A stretch of 63,724 bases of DNA from Spyradocola sp050942925 (GCA_050942925.1 JBMNOF010000005.1:1-63724); one strand, 5' to 3'. Shown: positions 7,817-17,000, counted from the first letter of the stretch. Made by a program: numbers and translations. Notes: a model not told the origin generated them from the sequence alone.

Positions 7817-8766
7817 AGGCCGCCTCCCATCATCTGCACGGTGGAGAGCACGTACAACGCAAGGGAGCAGGCCAGCCCCACCGCCAACGGCGTCCAGGCC
7901 CAGAAGGGAGCGCGCGCTTCTTCCCGCCCCAGGGGCGCTTGCCTCTGCCCCCTTGTCGTGATGTACAGGAGCGAGAGGAACAGCGCCGTGCCCACGCCAA
8001 AGGGGAGCAGGAGCATCAGCCCGCCCGCCAACAGCGCCACCGGCTGCTGGGCGAGCGCCGCGCTCTGCGCAGTCCCGGCCGCCTCCAAAATCTCGGACGA
8101 AAGGGTGACGATGAGGACGGCGATTCCGTTCTGCAGAACGTGCCACAGCACGGTATACCAGATGGATCGCGTCCAGTACGCGACCAAGCAAAGGCCGATG
8201 CCGAGCAGGACGTGGCCGGGCAGGGCGGAGAGATCCCCATGCACCAGGCCGAACAGGCAGCCCGCCAGCAGCACCGCCGCGGTCGGGCGCAGGTTGCGGA
8301 GCAGGCGCGGCAGCAGCACGCCGCGGAAGAAAAACTCCTCGCACAGCGCGGGAACGACGGCGATGGTGAACAGCGCCAGCCAGAACTGCCCCACACCTTC
8401 CGGCTGGGGGACGGCGGAGGCGGCCGGGGTCAAGCCCAGCATCTGCAGGACCGCCAGCCAGCAGGCCGTGACGCCGTTGACAAAAAAATACGCGCAAAAG
8501 GCCAGCGGCACCACCAGAAGGATGGCGCTCGTCGGCTTTTGCGCAAAGAAATCCCGAGCGGAAGCGCGCCCAAACGGCGTCAGGAGATACGCCAGCGCGG
8601 GCACTGCGATGATCCCCGCCTCCATTCCCACCATGTACAGGACGTAGCCGGGGCCATACGCCTCCAGCTGCAGGCCGGCGAACAACTGCGGAATCCACAG
8701 CAGCAACAGGGGAACGAGCGCATACAGCCCGTTGACCGCCAACAGCCGCTTCGCCTCTCGATTCAT
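7813..8766 (-). CDS. CPBP-family intramembrane glutamic protease (CAAX/ABI type)
   Basis: This 317-residue multi-pass membrane protein has the CPBP catalytic signatures: EEFFFRG near residue 145, with GLVHGD and WHVLQNG supplying the downstream histidines. Hydrophobic segments are visible near residues 10-30, 40-62, 80-105, 125-140, 165-190 and later. The family contains type II CAAX proteases and bacteriocin-immunity proteins; the bacterial substrate is usually unknown. The ATG at 8766 has GAGGTG 6 nt before it; a GTG three codons earlier overlaps that site and was not chosen. It is inserted between htrA and rlmH, and its stop overlaps the rlmH start, so the two are translationally coupled. 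Confidence 0.85.
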   Translation of the reverse strand: MNREAKRLLAVNGLYALVPLLLLWIPQLFAGLQLEAYGPGYVLYMVGMEAGIIAVPALAYLLTPFGRASARDFFAQKPTSAILLVVPLAFCAYFFVNGVTACWLAVLQMLGLTPAASAVPQPEGVGQFWLALFTIAVVPALCEEFFFRGVLLPRLLRNLRPTAAVLLAGCLFGLVHGDLSALPGHVLLGIGLCLVAYWTRSIWYTVLWHVLQNGIAVLIVTLSSEILEAAGTAQSAALAQQPVALLAGGLMLLLPFGVGTALFLSLLYITTRGQRQAPLGREEARAPFWAWTPLAVGLACSLALYVLSTVQMMGGGL

Positions 8767-8831
8767 CTTCTTCACCTCAAGGCCATTATACCCGATTGTT
8801 CGCGCGCTGTCGACCGCAAGATGGAAGGGGA

Positions 8832-9884
8832 TCAGATTTCCTCCCCCGCGGCGGTGAGGGTGGGCGAGATCTGGAGCACCTCCCCCTCCCGCTGCACCTC
8901 GAGCGCAAGCGTTTCGCCCACCTTGTGGGAGAACAAAACGTAGCGAAGGTCCAGCAGCGTCTTGCACTCGCGCCCGTCCGCCCGCAGGAGGATGTCCCCC
9001 TTCCGCAGTCCGGCGGTCTGCGCGGCGCTGCCCGGCTCCACGTCGATGACGTACAGGCCCGTAGTCATGGTGCTGTTGGCGTCATAGTACCGGGCGATCT
9101 CGCTGTCAAAGAGGTAGGCGCCCATCTTGGGCGTGACGTAGGACCCGTCCGTCAAAAAGTGCTCGACAATGGGCTTGGCGATGTCGATGGGGATGGCGAA
9201 CCCAATGCCGGCGGCCTCCTCCACGCGCACGGTGACGATGCCGATCACTTCCCCGCGCTGGTTGAGCAGCGGTCCGCCGGAGTTGCCCGGGTTGATGGCC
9301 ACATCCGTCTGGATGAGCTGTTCCATGAACGCGGTGCTGCGGCCCGAGGGCACCTGCAGCGTTCGGTTGAGCGCGCTGACGATGCCGCCGGTGACGGTGT
9401 GCTGGAACTGCAGCGCAAGGGGCGTGCCGATGGCCACGACCTGCTCGCCCACGCGCGTGTTCTCCACGCTGCCCATGCTCGCGGCGGGATAGGTTCCCTC
9501 TTCCGCCTTGACGATAGCCAGATCCAGGGCCTGGCTGCTCCAGACCGTGTTGGCCAGCTCCTTGGTGCCGTCGGCGAAGATGAGGGTGACCTCCGTTCCT
9601 TCGGCGGCGACGTGGTGGTTGGTCAGGATGTAGCCGTTCTGGCTGACGATGACGCCCGATCCAATGCCCTGCTGCCCGTTCTGCTTGGTGGCGATTCCGA
9701 CCACGCTTGCCGACAGCCGCGCAACCATGTCGGCCAAATCCTCGTCCCCGCTGGCCGCCTGGCTGCGAATGGTCACGGAATCCGGCGCTGCGGACGGCGC
9801 GGGATTCTCTTTTGTGCACGCAAAAAGGGCTGCCAGTGCGCACAGCACGGCCAGCAGCCCCATCGCCTTGTAGACGTTTTTCAC
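8832..9884 (-). CDS. htrA: HtrA/DegP-like serine protease lipoprotein with PDZ domain
   Basis: This 350-residue protein has an N-terminal signal with lipobox LFAC (lipidated Cys23). A trypsin-like domain follows with catalytic His91 (TNHHV), Asp121 (LDLAIV) and Ser202 (GNSGGP), and then a C-terminal PDZ domain from about residue 255 (GLYVIDVEPGSAAQTAGLRKGDIL). It should degrade misfolded proteins outside the membrane. Most Bacillota HtrA proteins are anchored by a transmembrane helix, so the lipid anchor is a variation. It lies between walJ and rlmH, matching the walJ-htrC-rlmH order of Bacillus subtilis. Confidence 0.93.
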   Translation of the reverse strand: MKNVYKAMGLLAVLCALAALFACTKENPAPSAAPDSVTIRSQAASGDEDLADMVARLSASVVGIATKQNGQQGIGSGVIVSQNGYILTNHHVAAEGTEVTLIFADGTKELANTVWSSQALDLAIVKAEEGTYPAASMGSVENTRVGEQVVAIGTPLALQFQHTVTGGIVSALNRTLQVPSGRSTAFMEQLIQTDVAINPGNSGGPLLNQRGEVIGIVTVRVEEAAGIGFAIPIDIAKPIVEHFLTDGSYVTPKMGAYLFDSEIARYYDANSTMTTGLYVIDVEPGSAAQTAGLRKGDILLRADGRECKTLLDLRYVLFSHKVGETLALEVQREGEVLQISPTLTAAGEEI

Positions 9885-9915
9885 TTTCGACCCTCTCCCC
9901 TGTAAGATTCTCCTC

Positions 9916-10710
9916 TCACAGGGAAAAGGCTTCCGCCGCGCGGTTGGGATAGGTCATGTGGATCTGCACATCCCTTCCCACGCGCGCGCCAAAATCCTCC
10001 ACCATCCGCGCAACCGTCGAATAGGCGAGCTCCGGCACGTTGTTTTCCTCGCTCAGGTGCCCGAGATACACGTTCGGCACGCCGATCTGGAGCAGCTCCG
10101 TCAGCGCGCGGCCGCAGGCCTCATTGGACAGGTGCCCTTTGTTGGAGAGAATGCGGCGCTTGAGCCTCTCGGGATACGAGCCGTCCGTCAGCATCTGAAT
10201 GTCGTGGTTCGCCTCCAGCAGGAGCACATCCGAGCCCTCCACCCTGGTCAGGAGTTCCCTCGTAGTATGCCCCAGATCCGTCATCACCGATACCTTTTTG
10301 CCTCCGCAGGAGAGGGCAAAGCCCGTGGGCTGCGCCGCATCGTGCGGGATGGAAAAGGGCAGAACATTGATGCGGTCGATGTAAAAGTCCTCGTCCGGCG
10401 TGAACTCGCACCGCTGGCGCGCGGGGATCTCGCCCACCTTGTCGGCCATGGCCGCCCAGGTGCCGGGGCTTGCGTACACCTCCATGCCGTATTTTCGCGC
10501 AAGAACCCCGACGCCGCGGATGTGGTCAATGTGCTCGTGGGTGATGAGGATGGCGCGCACCCGCCGCATGTCAAAGCCCTGGCTGCGCACAGCCTCGTCC
10601 AATAGCTTTCCCGTGCGGCCCGCGTCAATGAGCAAAACCGTGTCGTCAAACGCGGCCAGGGTGCTGTTCCCGGTCGAGCCGCTGAAGAGCGAGCGAAATT
10701 CCAAGTGCAT
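9916..10710 (-). CDS. walJ: MBL-fold hydrolase WalJ/YycJ family
   Basis: This 264-residue metallo-beta-lactamase-fold protein starts with FRSLFSGSTGNSTL, typical of the YycJ family. It has the metal motif THEHIDH near residue 60 and later ligands in MTDLGH and LEANHD. In Bacillus and Streptococcus, WalJ (YycJ/VicX) is a 5'-3' exonuclease linked to the essential WalRK cell-wall system and to coordination of replication with division. Here walRK is not adjacent; a different OmpR/histidine-kinase pair lies at 34.6 kb. The family assignment is strong because of its position beside htrA and rlmH. Confidence 0.9.
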   Translation of the reverse strand: MHLEFRSLFSGSTGNSTLAAFDDTVLLIDAGRTGKLLDEAVRSQGFDMRRVRAILITHEHIDHIRGVGVLARKYGMEVYASPGTWAAMADKVGEIPARQRCEFTPDEDFYIDRINVLPFSIPHDAAQPTGFALSCGGKKVSVMTDLGHTTRELLTRVEGSDVLLLEANHDIQMLTDGSYPERLKRRILSNKGHLSNEACGRALTELLQIGVPNVYLGHLSEENNVPELAYSTVARMVEDFGARVGRDVQIHMTYPNRAAEAFSL

Positions 10711-10737
10711 CTTTGGTTCCTCTTTTTTCTACCGGCA

Positions 10738-11637
10738 TCAGAGCTGCGGCAGAATCTCCTGCCAAACGCAGTCCAAAATGCCCTGCAAGTTCTTTTCCTC
10801 GTGCGAGGTGATCGCGATGACCGCGTCCTGATCCGGGCAAACGATGCAGTACTGTCCGTTTGCGCCGTCGGCACGGTAAATGTGCTCGGGCACGCACATC
10901 CAGAACTGGAACCCATAGCCGCAGCTCCAGTCCGGGGTTCCCGAATTTTCAATCTGCTTGGAGGTCGCCATGGCCAGGTAGTCCGCCGGAACGAGCTGCT
11001 TGCCCGCGTACTCGCCATGTTGCAGAAGCATCTGCCCAAAGCGGCTGATCTCCCTGGTGTTCAGGTGCAGGCCGGCGCCGCCCAGCGTGATGCCGTCGGG
11101 GCTGGTGAACCACTGGGGATTGCGGATGCCCAGCGGCGCAAAGATGCGGGGCTTGAGGTACTCCAGCGCCGTCATGCCCGCCTGCTTTTGCAGAATGGCC
11201 GAGCAAAGGAAGGTCGCGCCCGTGTCGTAGGCAAAGCGGGTGCCGGGCTCAAAGTCCATCGGATAGTTGAGGAAGTAGTGCACCCAATCGGTGTCCTCCA
11301 GCTCGTCGCGCACGCCGTTCATGAGCAGGGACTTGCTGTGGCCCGGCGACATGGTCAGAAGGTGGCGCACGGTGAGCTCCTGCAGCCAGGGGCTGGGCGC
11401 CGCATCCAGCTTCTCCGGGAAGTAGGAGATCACCTGATCGTCCAGGCCCATCAGGCCCTCGGAGATGGCGATGCCCACGCCGCAGGACAGGAAGGACTTG
11501 GACAGGGAGTGGACGTTGATCCGTTCGTCCGTGCGCCAAAAGTGCGAGCCGATTTCCGCATCATGCTGCCGGACGACCACGCCGTAAACCGTGAGATTGT
11601 TGTTTTGAATGGCCTCTGCAAAACTGTTGAGCTGCAT
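10738..11637 (-). CDS. beta-lactamase-family serine hydrolase (class C-like/esterase)
   Basis: This 299-residue protein has the SxxK catalytic motif SLSK near residue 44-47, a FAYDTGA segment near residue 140 that may supply the second motif, and YRADGANGQYCIVCPD near residue 258 in the place of the KTG/HxG box. No signal peptide is present, so it is cytoplasmic. Family members are esterases, D-aminopeptidases or penicillin-recognising enzymes, and no substrate can be chosen. It has its own promoter and is probably not an antibiotic beta-lactamase because it lacks a secretion signal. Confidence 0.85.
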   Translation of the reverse strand: MQLNSFAEAIQNNNLTVYGVVVRQHDAEIGSHFWRTDERINVHSLSKSFLSCGVGIAISEGLMGLDDQVISYFPEKLDAAPSPWLQELTVRHLLTMSPGHSKSLLMNGVRDELEDTDWVHYFLNYPMDFEPGTRFAYDTGATFLCSAILQKQAGMTALEYLKPRIFAPLGIRNPQWFTSPDGITLGGAGLHLNTREISRFGQMLLQHGEYAGKQLVPADYLAMATSKQIENSGTPDWSCGYGFQFWMCVPEHIYRADGANGQYCIVCPDQDAVIAITSHEEKNLQGILDCVWQEILPQL

Positions 11638-11669
11638 CTTTCTTCCCCCCTGGCAAAAATTCTATCAAA

Positions 11670-11698
11670 ATTATAGACCAATTTCAATAAACTTACAA
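11670..11698 (-). promoter_or_regulatory. sigma-A promoter of the serine hydrolase
   Basis: The minus strand has TTGTAA (11693-11698), 17 bp, then a perfect TATAAT (11670-11675), 32 bp before the start codon. Confidence 0.7.
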
Positions 11699-11731
11699 GC
11701 GCCTGCCGGCAACCCGGGCCGTGGGTTTTCA

Positions 11732-11761
11732 TTGACAAAGCGCACCCGGGACGGGTACAAT
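11732..11761 (+). promoter_or_regulatory. sigma-A promoter of the kdgK-like kinase
   Basis: A perfect TTGACA (11732-11737) and TACAAT (11756-11761) are separated by 18 bp. It drives the kinase and the Nudix gene behind it. Confidence 0.75.
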
Positions 11762-11833
11762 AAAATGTGTACAGAATGCCGCCCGAAAACACATACATGC
11801 GGCGCGGCAAAAAATAGGGGGTAACCTTTGACC

Positions 11834-12856
11834 ATGGAAAAAAAGTCCTTTGATATGATGTCCTTTGGGGAGATCATGCTTCGCCTTTCCCCGCCACAGA
11901 ACGAGCGCATGGTGCGCGGCGAGATCTTCGAAAAGCGCGCGGGCGGCTCGGAACTCAACGTCGCTTCCGGCATTTCCCTGCTGGGCCTGCGCACGGGCAT
12001 CATCTCCAAGCTGCCGGCGAATGACCTGGGAACCTACATCAAAAACCGCGTCCGCTTCGTGGGCGTTTCGGACGACTACCTGATCTACGACTCCACGCCC
12101 GGGGCGCGCCTGGGCGTCTACTACTACGAGAGCGGCGCGCACCCGCGCAAGCCCTCCATCGTCTACGACCGCATGTACTCCTCCATCAACAACATCTCCA
12201 TGGAGGAAATCCCGGAGGCGGTCTACACCGACGCGCGCATCTTCCACACCAGTGGCATCTCGCTGGCGCTCAGCGCCAACACGCGCGCGGTCGCGATCGA
12301 ACTCATCAAGAAGTTTAAGGCGGGCGGCGCGGCCATCTCCTTTGACATCAACTACCGCGCCAACCTCTGGAGCGAGGACGAAGCCCGCGAGACGATCCAG
12401 GCGGTCCTTCCCTATGTGGACATCCTGTTCATCTCCGAGGAGACGAGCCGCCGCATGTTCCGCAAGACGGGCGAGCTGCGCGACATCATGAAGAGCTACT
12501 GCGCGGAGTACGGCGTGCGCATCGTGGCCACCACCCAGCGCACGGTCATCAGCCCCAAGATCCACACCTTTGGCTCCATCCTCTACTCCCGCGAGGAGGA
12601 CGCCTTCTACACCGAGCCGCCCTATGAAAACATCGACGTGGTCGACCGCCTGGGTTCGGGCGACGCGTACGTCGCGGGCGTGCTCTTCGGCCTTCTGCAG
12701 TACAACGACCCGCGCAAGGCGCTGGAGTTCGGCAACGCCTCCAGCTCCGTCAAGAACACGATCCCCGGCGACCTGCCCTCCTCCGACCTGCGGGAGATTG
12801 TCTCCATCATCGAGAGCCACAAGGCCGTCGGTCCGCAGAGCGAGCTGAATCGCTAA
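11834..12856 (+). CDS. PfkB-family sugar kinase, probable 2-dehydro-3-deoxygluconokinase
   Basis: This 340-residue ribokinase-fold protein has SFGEIMLRLSPP at the N-terminus, RAGGSELNVASGISLLGLRTGIISKLPANDLG near residue 35, and the anion-hole/catalytic motif RLGSGDAYVAGVL near residue 272, where most relatives have GAGD. The N-terminal pattern is closest to KDG kinases, which phosphorylate 2-keto-3-deoxygluconate before aldol cleavage in uronate degradation. GGGGG lies 12 nt before the ATG at 11834 but 6 nt before a TTG at 11828, so a TTG start adding two residues is possible. No aldolase (eda) gene is adjacent. Confidence 0.82.
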   Translation: MEKKSFDMMSFGEIMLRLSPPQNERMVRGEIFEKRAGGSELNVASGISLLGLRTGIISKLPANDLGTYIKNRVRFVGVSDDYLIYDSTPGARLGVYYYESGAHPRKPSIVYDRMYSSINNISMEEIPEAVYTDARIFHTSGISLALSANTRAVAIELIKKFKAGGAAISFDINYRANLWSEDEARETIQAVLPYVDILFISEETSRRMFRKTGELRDIMKSYCAEYGVRIVATTQRTVISPKIHTFGSILYSREEDAFYTEPPYENIDVVDRLGSGDAYVAGVLFGLLQYNDPRKALEFGNASSSVKNTIPGDLPSSDLREIVSIIESHKAVGPQSELNR

Positions 12857-12876
12857 ATCCACAAGAGAAAGGCGCG

Positions 12877-13344
12877 ATGCACATGGATTACATCGAATCC
12901 CTCCGTCAAAAGATCGGCCACGAGGAGATCATCGCCGTGGGCGCGGGCATCTTCCCCGTCCGCGAGGGCAAGGTCCTTCTGCAGCGCCGCAGGGACAACG
13001 GATTCTGGTCCATGCACGGCGGCTCGCTGAAGATCGGCGAGACGCCCGAGGAAGCCGCCCGCCGGGAGTTCTACGAGGAAACGGGCCTCACCGCCGAAGA
13101 AATGACGCTGCTGGGCGTCTTCTCCGGTCCGGACACCCGCTACACCTACCCCAACGGCGACCACGTTTTCATCGTGGGGGTCTTCTACATCTGCACGCGC
13201 TTTTCGGGCGACCCGCTCATCGACCCGGACGAGGTCACGGAGCTGCGCTGGTTCCCCCTGGACGCCCTTCCCGCGCCCGAGGAGATCAGCCCCCCGGACC
13301 GCCGCGCCTTTGCCGCCTTTTCCTCGCACATGTGCGCCGGCTGA
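12877..13344 (+). CDS. Nudix hydrolase
   Basis: This 155-residue protein carries a full Nudix box beginning GGSLKIGETPEEAARREFYE near residue 48 and ending ETGLT. It hydrolyses a nucleoside diphosphate linked to another moiety, with Mg2+ bound by the box glutamates. RRRDNGFWSMHGG before the box and PNGDHVFIVGVFYI after it are typical of small housecleaning Nudix enzymes. It follows the kinase by 20 bp and is likely co-transcribed. The substrate is unknown. A second in-frame ATG at 12883 is possible. Confidence 0.88.
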   Translation: MHMDYIESLRQKIGHEEIIAVGAGIFPVREGKVLLQRRRDNGFWSMHGGSLKIGETPEEAARREFYEETGLTAEEMTLLGVFSGPDTRYTYPNGDHVFIVGVFYICTRFSGDPLIDPDEVTELRWFPLDALPAPEEISPPDRRAFAAFSSHMCAG

Positions 13345-13358
13345 ACCGAATGCGCGCA

Positions 13359-13411
13359 GGCGCGGGGGCCGTCGGAGGACCGTTCTCCTCCCCGGCCCCC
13401 GCGCCTTTTTC
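13359..13411 (+). terminator. intrinsic terminator after the Nudix gene
   Basis: A GC-rich stem (13359-13371 with 13393-13405) is followed by TTTTTCT. It lies between the convergent Nudix and comEC genes. Confidence 0.85.
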
Positions 13412-15600
13412 TATTCTCGCTCCTCCGGCAGGCCCGTCCAGACCTCGCGCAGGGACGGCGGGGAAAACCCCGCCGCCGAAACGCCTTCCTCGGACAGGAC
13501 GACCGTCACCGCGCCCTGTTCGTCCGTGCGGTAGATCTGCGCGCCGGCTGCCTCCAGCCGCCTGCACACGCCGTCGTCCGGGAACCCATAGCGGTTGGGC
13601 GTCCCCACGGACAGGACCGCGACCTCCGGCTGCACGAGCCGGAGCATTCGCGCGGTCGTGCCGTTGGCGCTGCCATGGTGCGGCACCTTGAGCACGTCGC
13701 TTTCGGGCAGACCCAAGCGCGCCTCCGTCTCGCTGGGGATGTCCGCCAGAAACAGCGCGCTGCACCCGTTCGCCTCCGCGCGCAGGACCAGGGAGTCCGC
13801 ATTCTCCTCCCCGGGCCGCACGCGCTCCGGCCAAAGCACGGTCAGGGTGAACGCCCCGACGGTCAGTTCGTCCCCGCGGGAGAGCGTGCGCACGGGAATC
13901 CCGCGCGCCTCGGCCACGACAAGAGCGTCCGCAACCGATTCGCGCGACATCCCCAGCGGAAGATAGACCGCCCCCACCTTCACATTCTCCAGCACGGTTT
14001 GCAGGCCGCCTGCGTGGTCGGCGTCCGCGTGCGTGACGATCACCGCGTCCAGTCCCCCGCCCTCCTGCTGAAGGGCGCGCACAGCCTGGCTTCCCGACCA
14101 GCCCGTGTCCACCAGCGCGCTCCCGCCCGCCGAGCGCAAGAGCGCGCAGTCGGCCGTCCCCACCGAGAGAAAGACGATCTCCGGGTCCCGTGGGCGCAGC
14201 GCCGCCGGAACCCACATCGCGAGGGAGGCCGCCGTTGCCGCCAGGACGATGCCCGCGATCCACCGCCTTCCCCGCCGGGAAAGCTCCGCCATGCAGGGCG
14301 AACACAGGCCGAGCAGCCCGAGGAAGCACACCAGCGGCAGGATGGGCGGCGCGGGCAGGGAGAGGACCGCAAAGGGCAGGGCGGCGACCTCCCGGCACAG
14401 GAGGAGCAGCACCTGCAAGAGGAGCCGCAGCACGAAGGCCGGCGCCGCCGCCAGCGCGGGATGGAGCATGTGCAGCAGCACCGTCGGCAGCCCGAGCACG
14501 GTGATGGCCGCCGAGAGCGGAACCGCCGCCAGGTTCGTCAGGATGGAGAGCGTGGGCAGCGTGTGGAAGGCAAACACCTCCGCCGGCAGCACGCCGAGCT
14601 GGGCGCAGACCGTCACGCCCACCGAGCGGCGCAAAAACGCCGGCTCGCACACGCGCTGGAGCAGCGCGTCCACCCGCGGCCCCAGCAAAAGCACGCCCAG
14701 CACCGCGCCCGCCGACATCTGGAACCCCACGCGCATGACCTCCATGGGCCGGACCAGCAGCGTCAGGATCACGGCGGCCGCAAGGGAGCTGAGCCCGTCC
14801 GGCCGGCGGCCAAACCGCCGCGCCAGGAGGCCCAGCGCCAGCATGATCGCCGCACGCCAGACCGAGAAGGCCGATTCCGCCACCCCCGCGTAGAGAACCA
14901 CCACCAGCATCGTCAAGAGAATCTGCGGCCAGGCGTTTTTCCGCATCCACCGGAAGCAGAGCGCCGCCAGCCCCAGCACAAACCCGACGTGCAGGCCGGA
15001 CACCGCCAGCAGGTGCGCCGTCCCGCTGCGGCGGAACGCCTCGGCCGTTTCGTCCGAGAGCGCATCGTCCGCGCCGAACAGGAGCGCCGACAACACCTGC
15101 GCCTCCTCGCGCTCGGGCAGGAGCGCGGCGATGTGCTCGGCAAAGGCCGCCCGTGCTCGCGACGGCCAATCCGGGTGCGCCGGGTCCTCGTGCTCCCGGA
15201 CCTCGCCCTCCGCGCGGTAGATGGCGCCGTCCGTGAACAGGCGCGTCCGCTCGTCCCATCCGCCCGGGTTGTCCGGCGCCTCCAGCGGCAGCAGCACGAC
15301 CTCTGCGCAGAGGCGGCTTCCCACCTCCAGAGGATGCGCATAGGCGCTCTCCAACTCCAGCAAGACGTTGCCCGCCAGCGCTTCCTCGCCCTCGCGGCCG
15401 CAAAAGACAGCCTCCCGCACGAGCAGCGTCTCCTGGTTGGCGTCCACCGTGGCCACCACGCCCCGGAGTTCGCCCATTCGCTCTTGCGTGGGCAGGGTTT
15501 CCAGCCGAAAAAGGCTGTAGGCGCAGCAGAGGGCGCACAAAACCAGGGCCAGCCACACGAGCGGCCGCCCGGGAAGGCGCAGGGCGCATCTTCTGCGCAT
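13411..15600 (-). CDS. comEC: DNA internalization channel ComEC/Rec2
   Basis: This 729-residue protein has the full ComEC layout: an N-terminal membrane segment and DUF4131-like extracellular domain (residues 1-200), a polytopic competence domain (about 210-500, with HLLAVSGLHVGFVLGL), and a C-terminal metallo-beta-lactamase domain from about residue 510 with THADADHAGG and KVPHHGSAN. ComEC moves single-stranded DNA across the membrane during transformation. The ATG at 15600 has GAGGAA 6 nt upstream; a longer reading frame to 15660 lacks a good site. No comEA is adjacent. Presence of comEC alone does not show competence. Confidence 0.93.
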   Translation of the reverse strand: MRRRCALRLPGRPLVWLALVLCALCCAYSLFRLETLPTQERMGELRGVVATVDANQETLLVREAVFCGREGEEALAGNVLLELESAYAHPLEVGSRLCAEVVLLPLEAPDNPGGWDERTRLFTDGAIYRAEGEVREHEDPAHPDWPSRARAAFAEHIAALLPEREEAQVLSALLFGADDALSDETAEAFRRSGTAHLLAVSGLHVGFVLGLAALCFRWMRKNAWPQILLTMLVVVLYAGVAESAFSVWRAAIMLALGLLARRFGRRPDGLSSLAAAVILTLLVRPMEVMRVGFQMSAGAVLGVLLLGPRVDALLQRVCEPAFLRRSVGVTVCAQLGVLPAEVFAFHTLPTLSILTNLAAVPLSAAITVLGLPTVLLHMLHPALAAAPAFVLRLLLQVLLLLCREVAALPFAVLSLPAPPILPLVCFLGLLGLCSPCMAELSRRGRRWIAGIVLAATAASLAMWVPAALRPRDPEIVFLSVGTADCALLRSAGGSALVDTGWSGSQAVRALQQEGGGLDAVIVTHADADHAGGLQTVLENVKVGAVYLPLGMSRESVADALVVAEARGIPVRTLSRGDELTVGAFTLTVLWPERVRPGEENADSLVLRAEANGCSALFLADIPSETEARLGLPESDVLKVPHHGSANGTTARMLRLVQPEVAVLSVGTPNRYGFPDDGVCRRLEAAGAQIYRTDEQGAVTVVLSEEGVSAAGFSPPSLREVWTGLPEERE

Positions 15601-15663
15601 GCGGAGTTCCTCGCTTTCGACGCTTTTCTCCAGTATATGCAAAAAATCGACGCCCGGCAAGTC

Positions 15664-15706
15664 AAAAAAATCCCTTCCTCCCGGACATCCGGGGGGAAGG
15701 GATTTT
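15664..15706 (-). terminator. terminator of the MFS transporter gene
   Basis: A stem of 15671-15684 with 15689-15702 is followed, on the minus strand, by a seven-T run (15664-15670). It starts 5 bp after the MFS stop. Confidence 0.85.
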
Positions 15707-15711
15707 CGCGC

Positions 15712-16953
15712 TCAGCGCTGTTTGGCGTAGCGGGGTTCCTGCACAAAGGCCGTGCCGATCAGCAGGATGACGGGGAAGATCACGCCCAACAGCAGGCCGG
15801 ACTTGAGCCCGAGCTGCTCCAGCGTAAGGCCGCTCTGCGCCGCGTAGTTCGCCAGCGCCGGCAGATCCTGCGCCGCATCGGAGACCGCGCCCGCGAGCCA
15901 GGGGCCGATGGAGCAGCCCAGGTCCCCCATCACCGCGAGGATGGCGAACAGCGCCGTTCCCCCGAGCGGGAATCGCGCCGCCGTCATCGAGAGGGAACCC
16001 GGCCACATCAGCGAGACCGAGAACCCACAGACCGCGCAGCCCATCAGCGCCAGGAACGGCACCGGCGAGAGCGCCGCCGTCAAATAGCAGACGACGCACA
16101 GCAGGGCGCAGCCCATCAGGCTCTTCTTCAGGGGCAGGCGGCTGCCCAGCCGGCCGTACAGCATCCGTCCCAGGCCCATGAACACCGCAAACAGGCAGGG
16201 GCCCAACAGGTCGCCCAGCACCTTGGTCACGTGCAGGCCCTTTTCGGCAAAGGTCGAGGCCCACTGGCTCATGGTCAGCTCGCTCGCGCCCGCGCACGTC
16301 ATGATGACCATCGCCACGAGGAACAGGGGCTGCCGCAGCAGGTCGCGCACGCGCATCCCGCCGCTCTCCGCGCCGGACTCCGCCGCAAGCGGCGCCTTGG
16401 CCACCAGGGCAACGCTCGCCAAGGGCATCACGAGCCAAAGGATCGGGAGCACGCGCCAAGCCATGTCCCCCAAGACGAAGAGCAGGAGGGTCGAGATGAG
16501 GACCGTCGCCACCTGGCCCCAGCAGTAGAAGGAGTGCAGCATGCTCATGGCCGCGGCCTTTTCGTCCCCGGGCAGGGCGTCGATGACGGGGCTGACCAGG
16601 ACCTCCGTCATGCCGCCGCCGATGGCCGCCAACAGGATGGAGATGGTCAGGCCCACATAGGGCGGCAGCAGGAAGGGCAGGATGGTCAGGCCCACAAAGC
16701 CCACGGCCGTGCAGAGCTGCCCAGCGATCATGCACGCGCGGTAGCCGATGCGGTCGGCCAGCTTGATGGAGACGAGGTCAATGCCAATCTGCGTCACGAA
16801 GTTGGTCAGGATCAAGCGCCCCAGCATCTCGTAGGTGATGCCGAACTGTTCCTGAAAGATCACGAACAGCAGGGGCGGCAGGTTGTTCTGGACGGCCTGC
16901 GTGATGATGGCCGCATAGCAGGCGAGCTTGGTGCGCTTATAATTCGGCTGCAT
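15712..16953 (-). CDS. major facilitator superfamily transporter
   Basis: This 413-residue protein has about twelve hydrophobic segments, a short cytoplasmic N-terminus (MQPNYKRTKLACY) and the MFS loop motif DRIGYRACMIAGQL near residue 65. Most relatives of this type import sugars or other small solutes or export drugs; the sequence alone does not settle the substrate. It is encoded just downstream of two SelA/DgaE-like proteins on the same strand, suggesting it could move their substrate. A terminator-like hairpin between them would limit read-through. Confidence 0.85.
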   Translation of the reverse strand: MQPNYKRTKLACYAAIITQAVQNNLPPLLFVIFQEQFGITYEMLGRLILTNFVTQIGIDLVSIKLADRIGYRACMIAGQLCTAVGFVGLTILPFLLPPYVGLTISILLAAIGGGMTEVLVSPVIDALPGDEKAAAMSMLHSFYCWGQVATVLISTLLLFVLGDMAWRVLPILWLVMPLASVALVAKAPLAAESGAESGGMRVRDLLRQPLFLVAMVIMTCAGASELTMSQWASTFAEKGLHVTKVLGDLLGPCLFAVFMGLGRMLYGRLGSRLPLKKSLMGCALLCVVCYLTAALSPVPFLALMGCAVCGFSVSLMWPGSLSMTAARFPLGGTALFAILAVMGDLGCSIGPWLAGAVSDAAQDLPALANYAAQSGLTLEQLGLKSGLLLGVIFPVILLIGTAFVQEPRYAKQR

Positions 16954-16974
16954 AGATTGTCCTTCTTCTTCCCG

Positions 16975-17000
16975 AAAAAAAGGGAGGAATCCTCCCTTTA
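16975..17000 (-). terminator. hairpin overlapping the stop of the second SelA-like gene
   Basis: On the minus strand AAGGGAGGA pairs with TCCTCCCTT and a seven-T run follows. The stem begins within the TAA stop codon. It probably separates the SelA-like pair from the MFS gene or attenuates read-through into it. Confidence 0.75.

Noticed and set aside
10738..11637. An antibiotic beta-lactamase
   Set aside because: There is no secretion signal and the later motifs are not those of a penicillinase; esterase or peptidase roles are equally possible.
13286..15589. A 767-codon minus-strand frame
   Set aside because: It overlaps comEC in another frame and consists of Gly/Ala/Arg repeats; comEC has recognisable domains.
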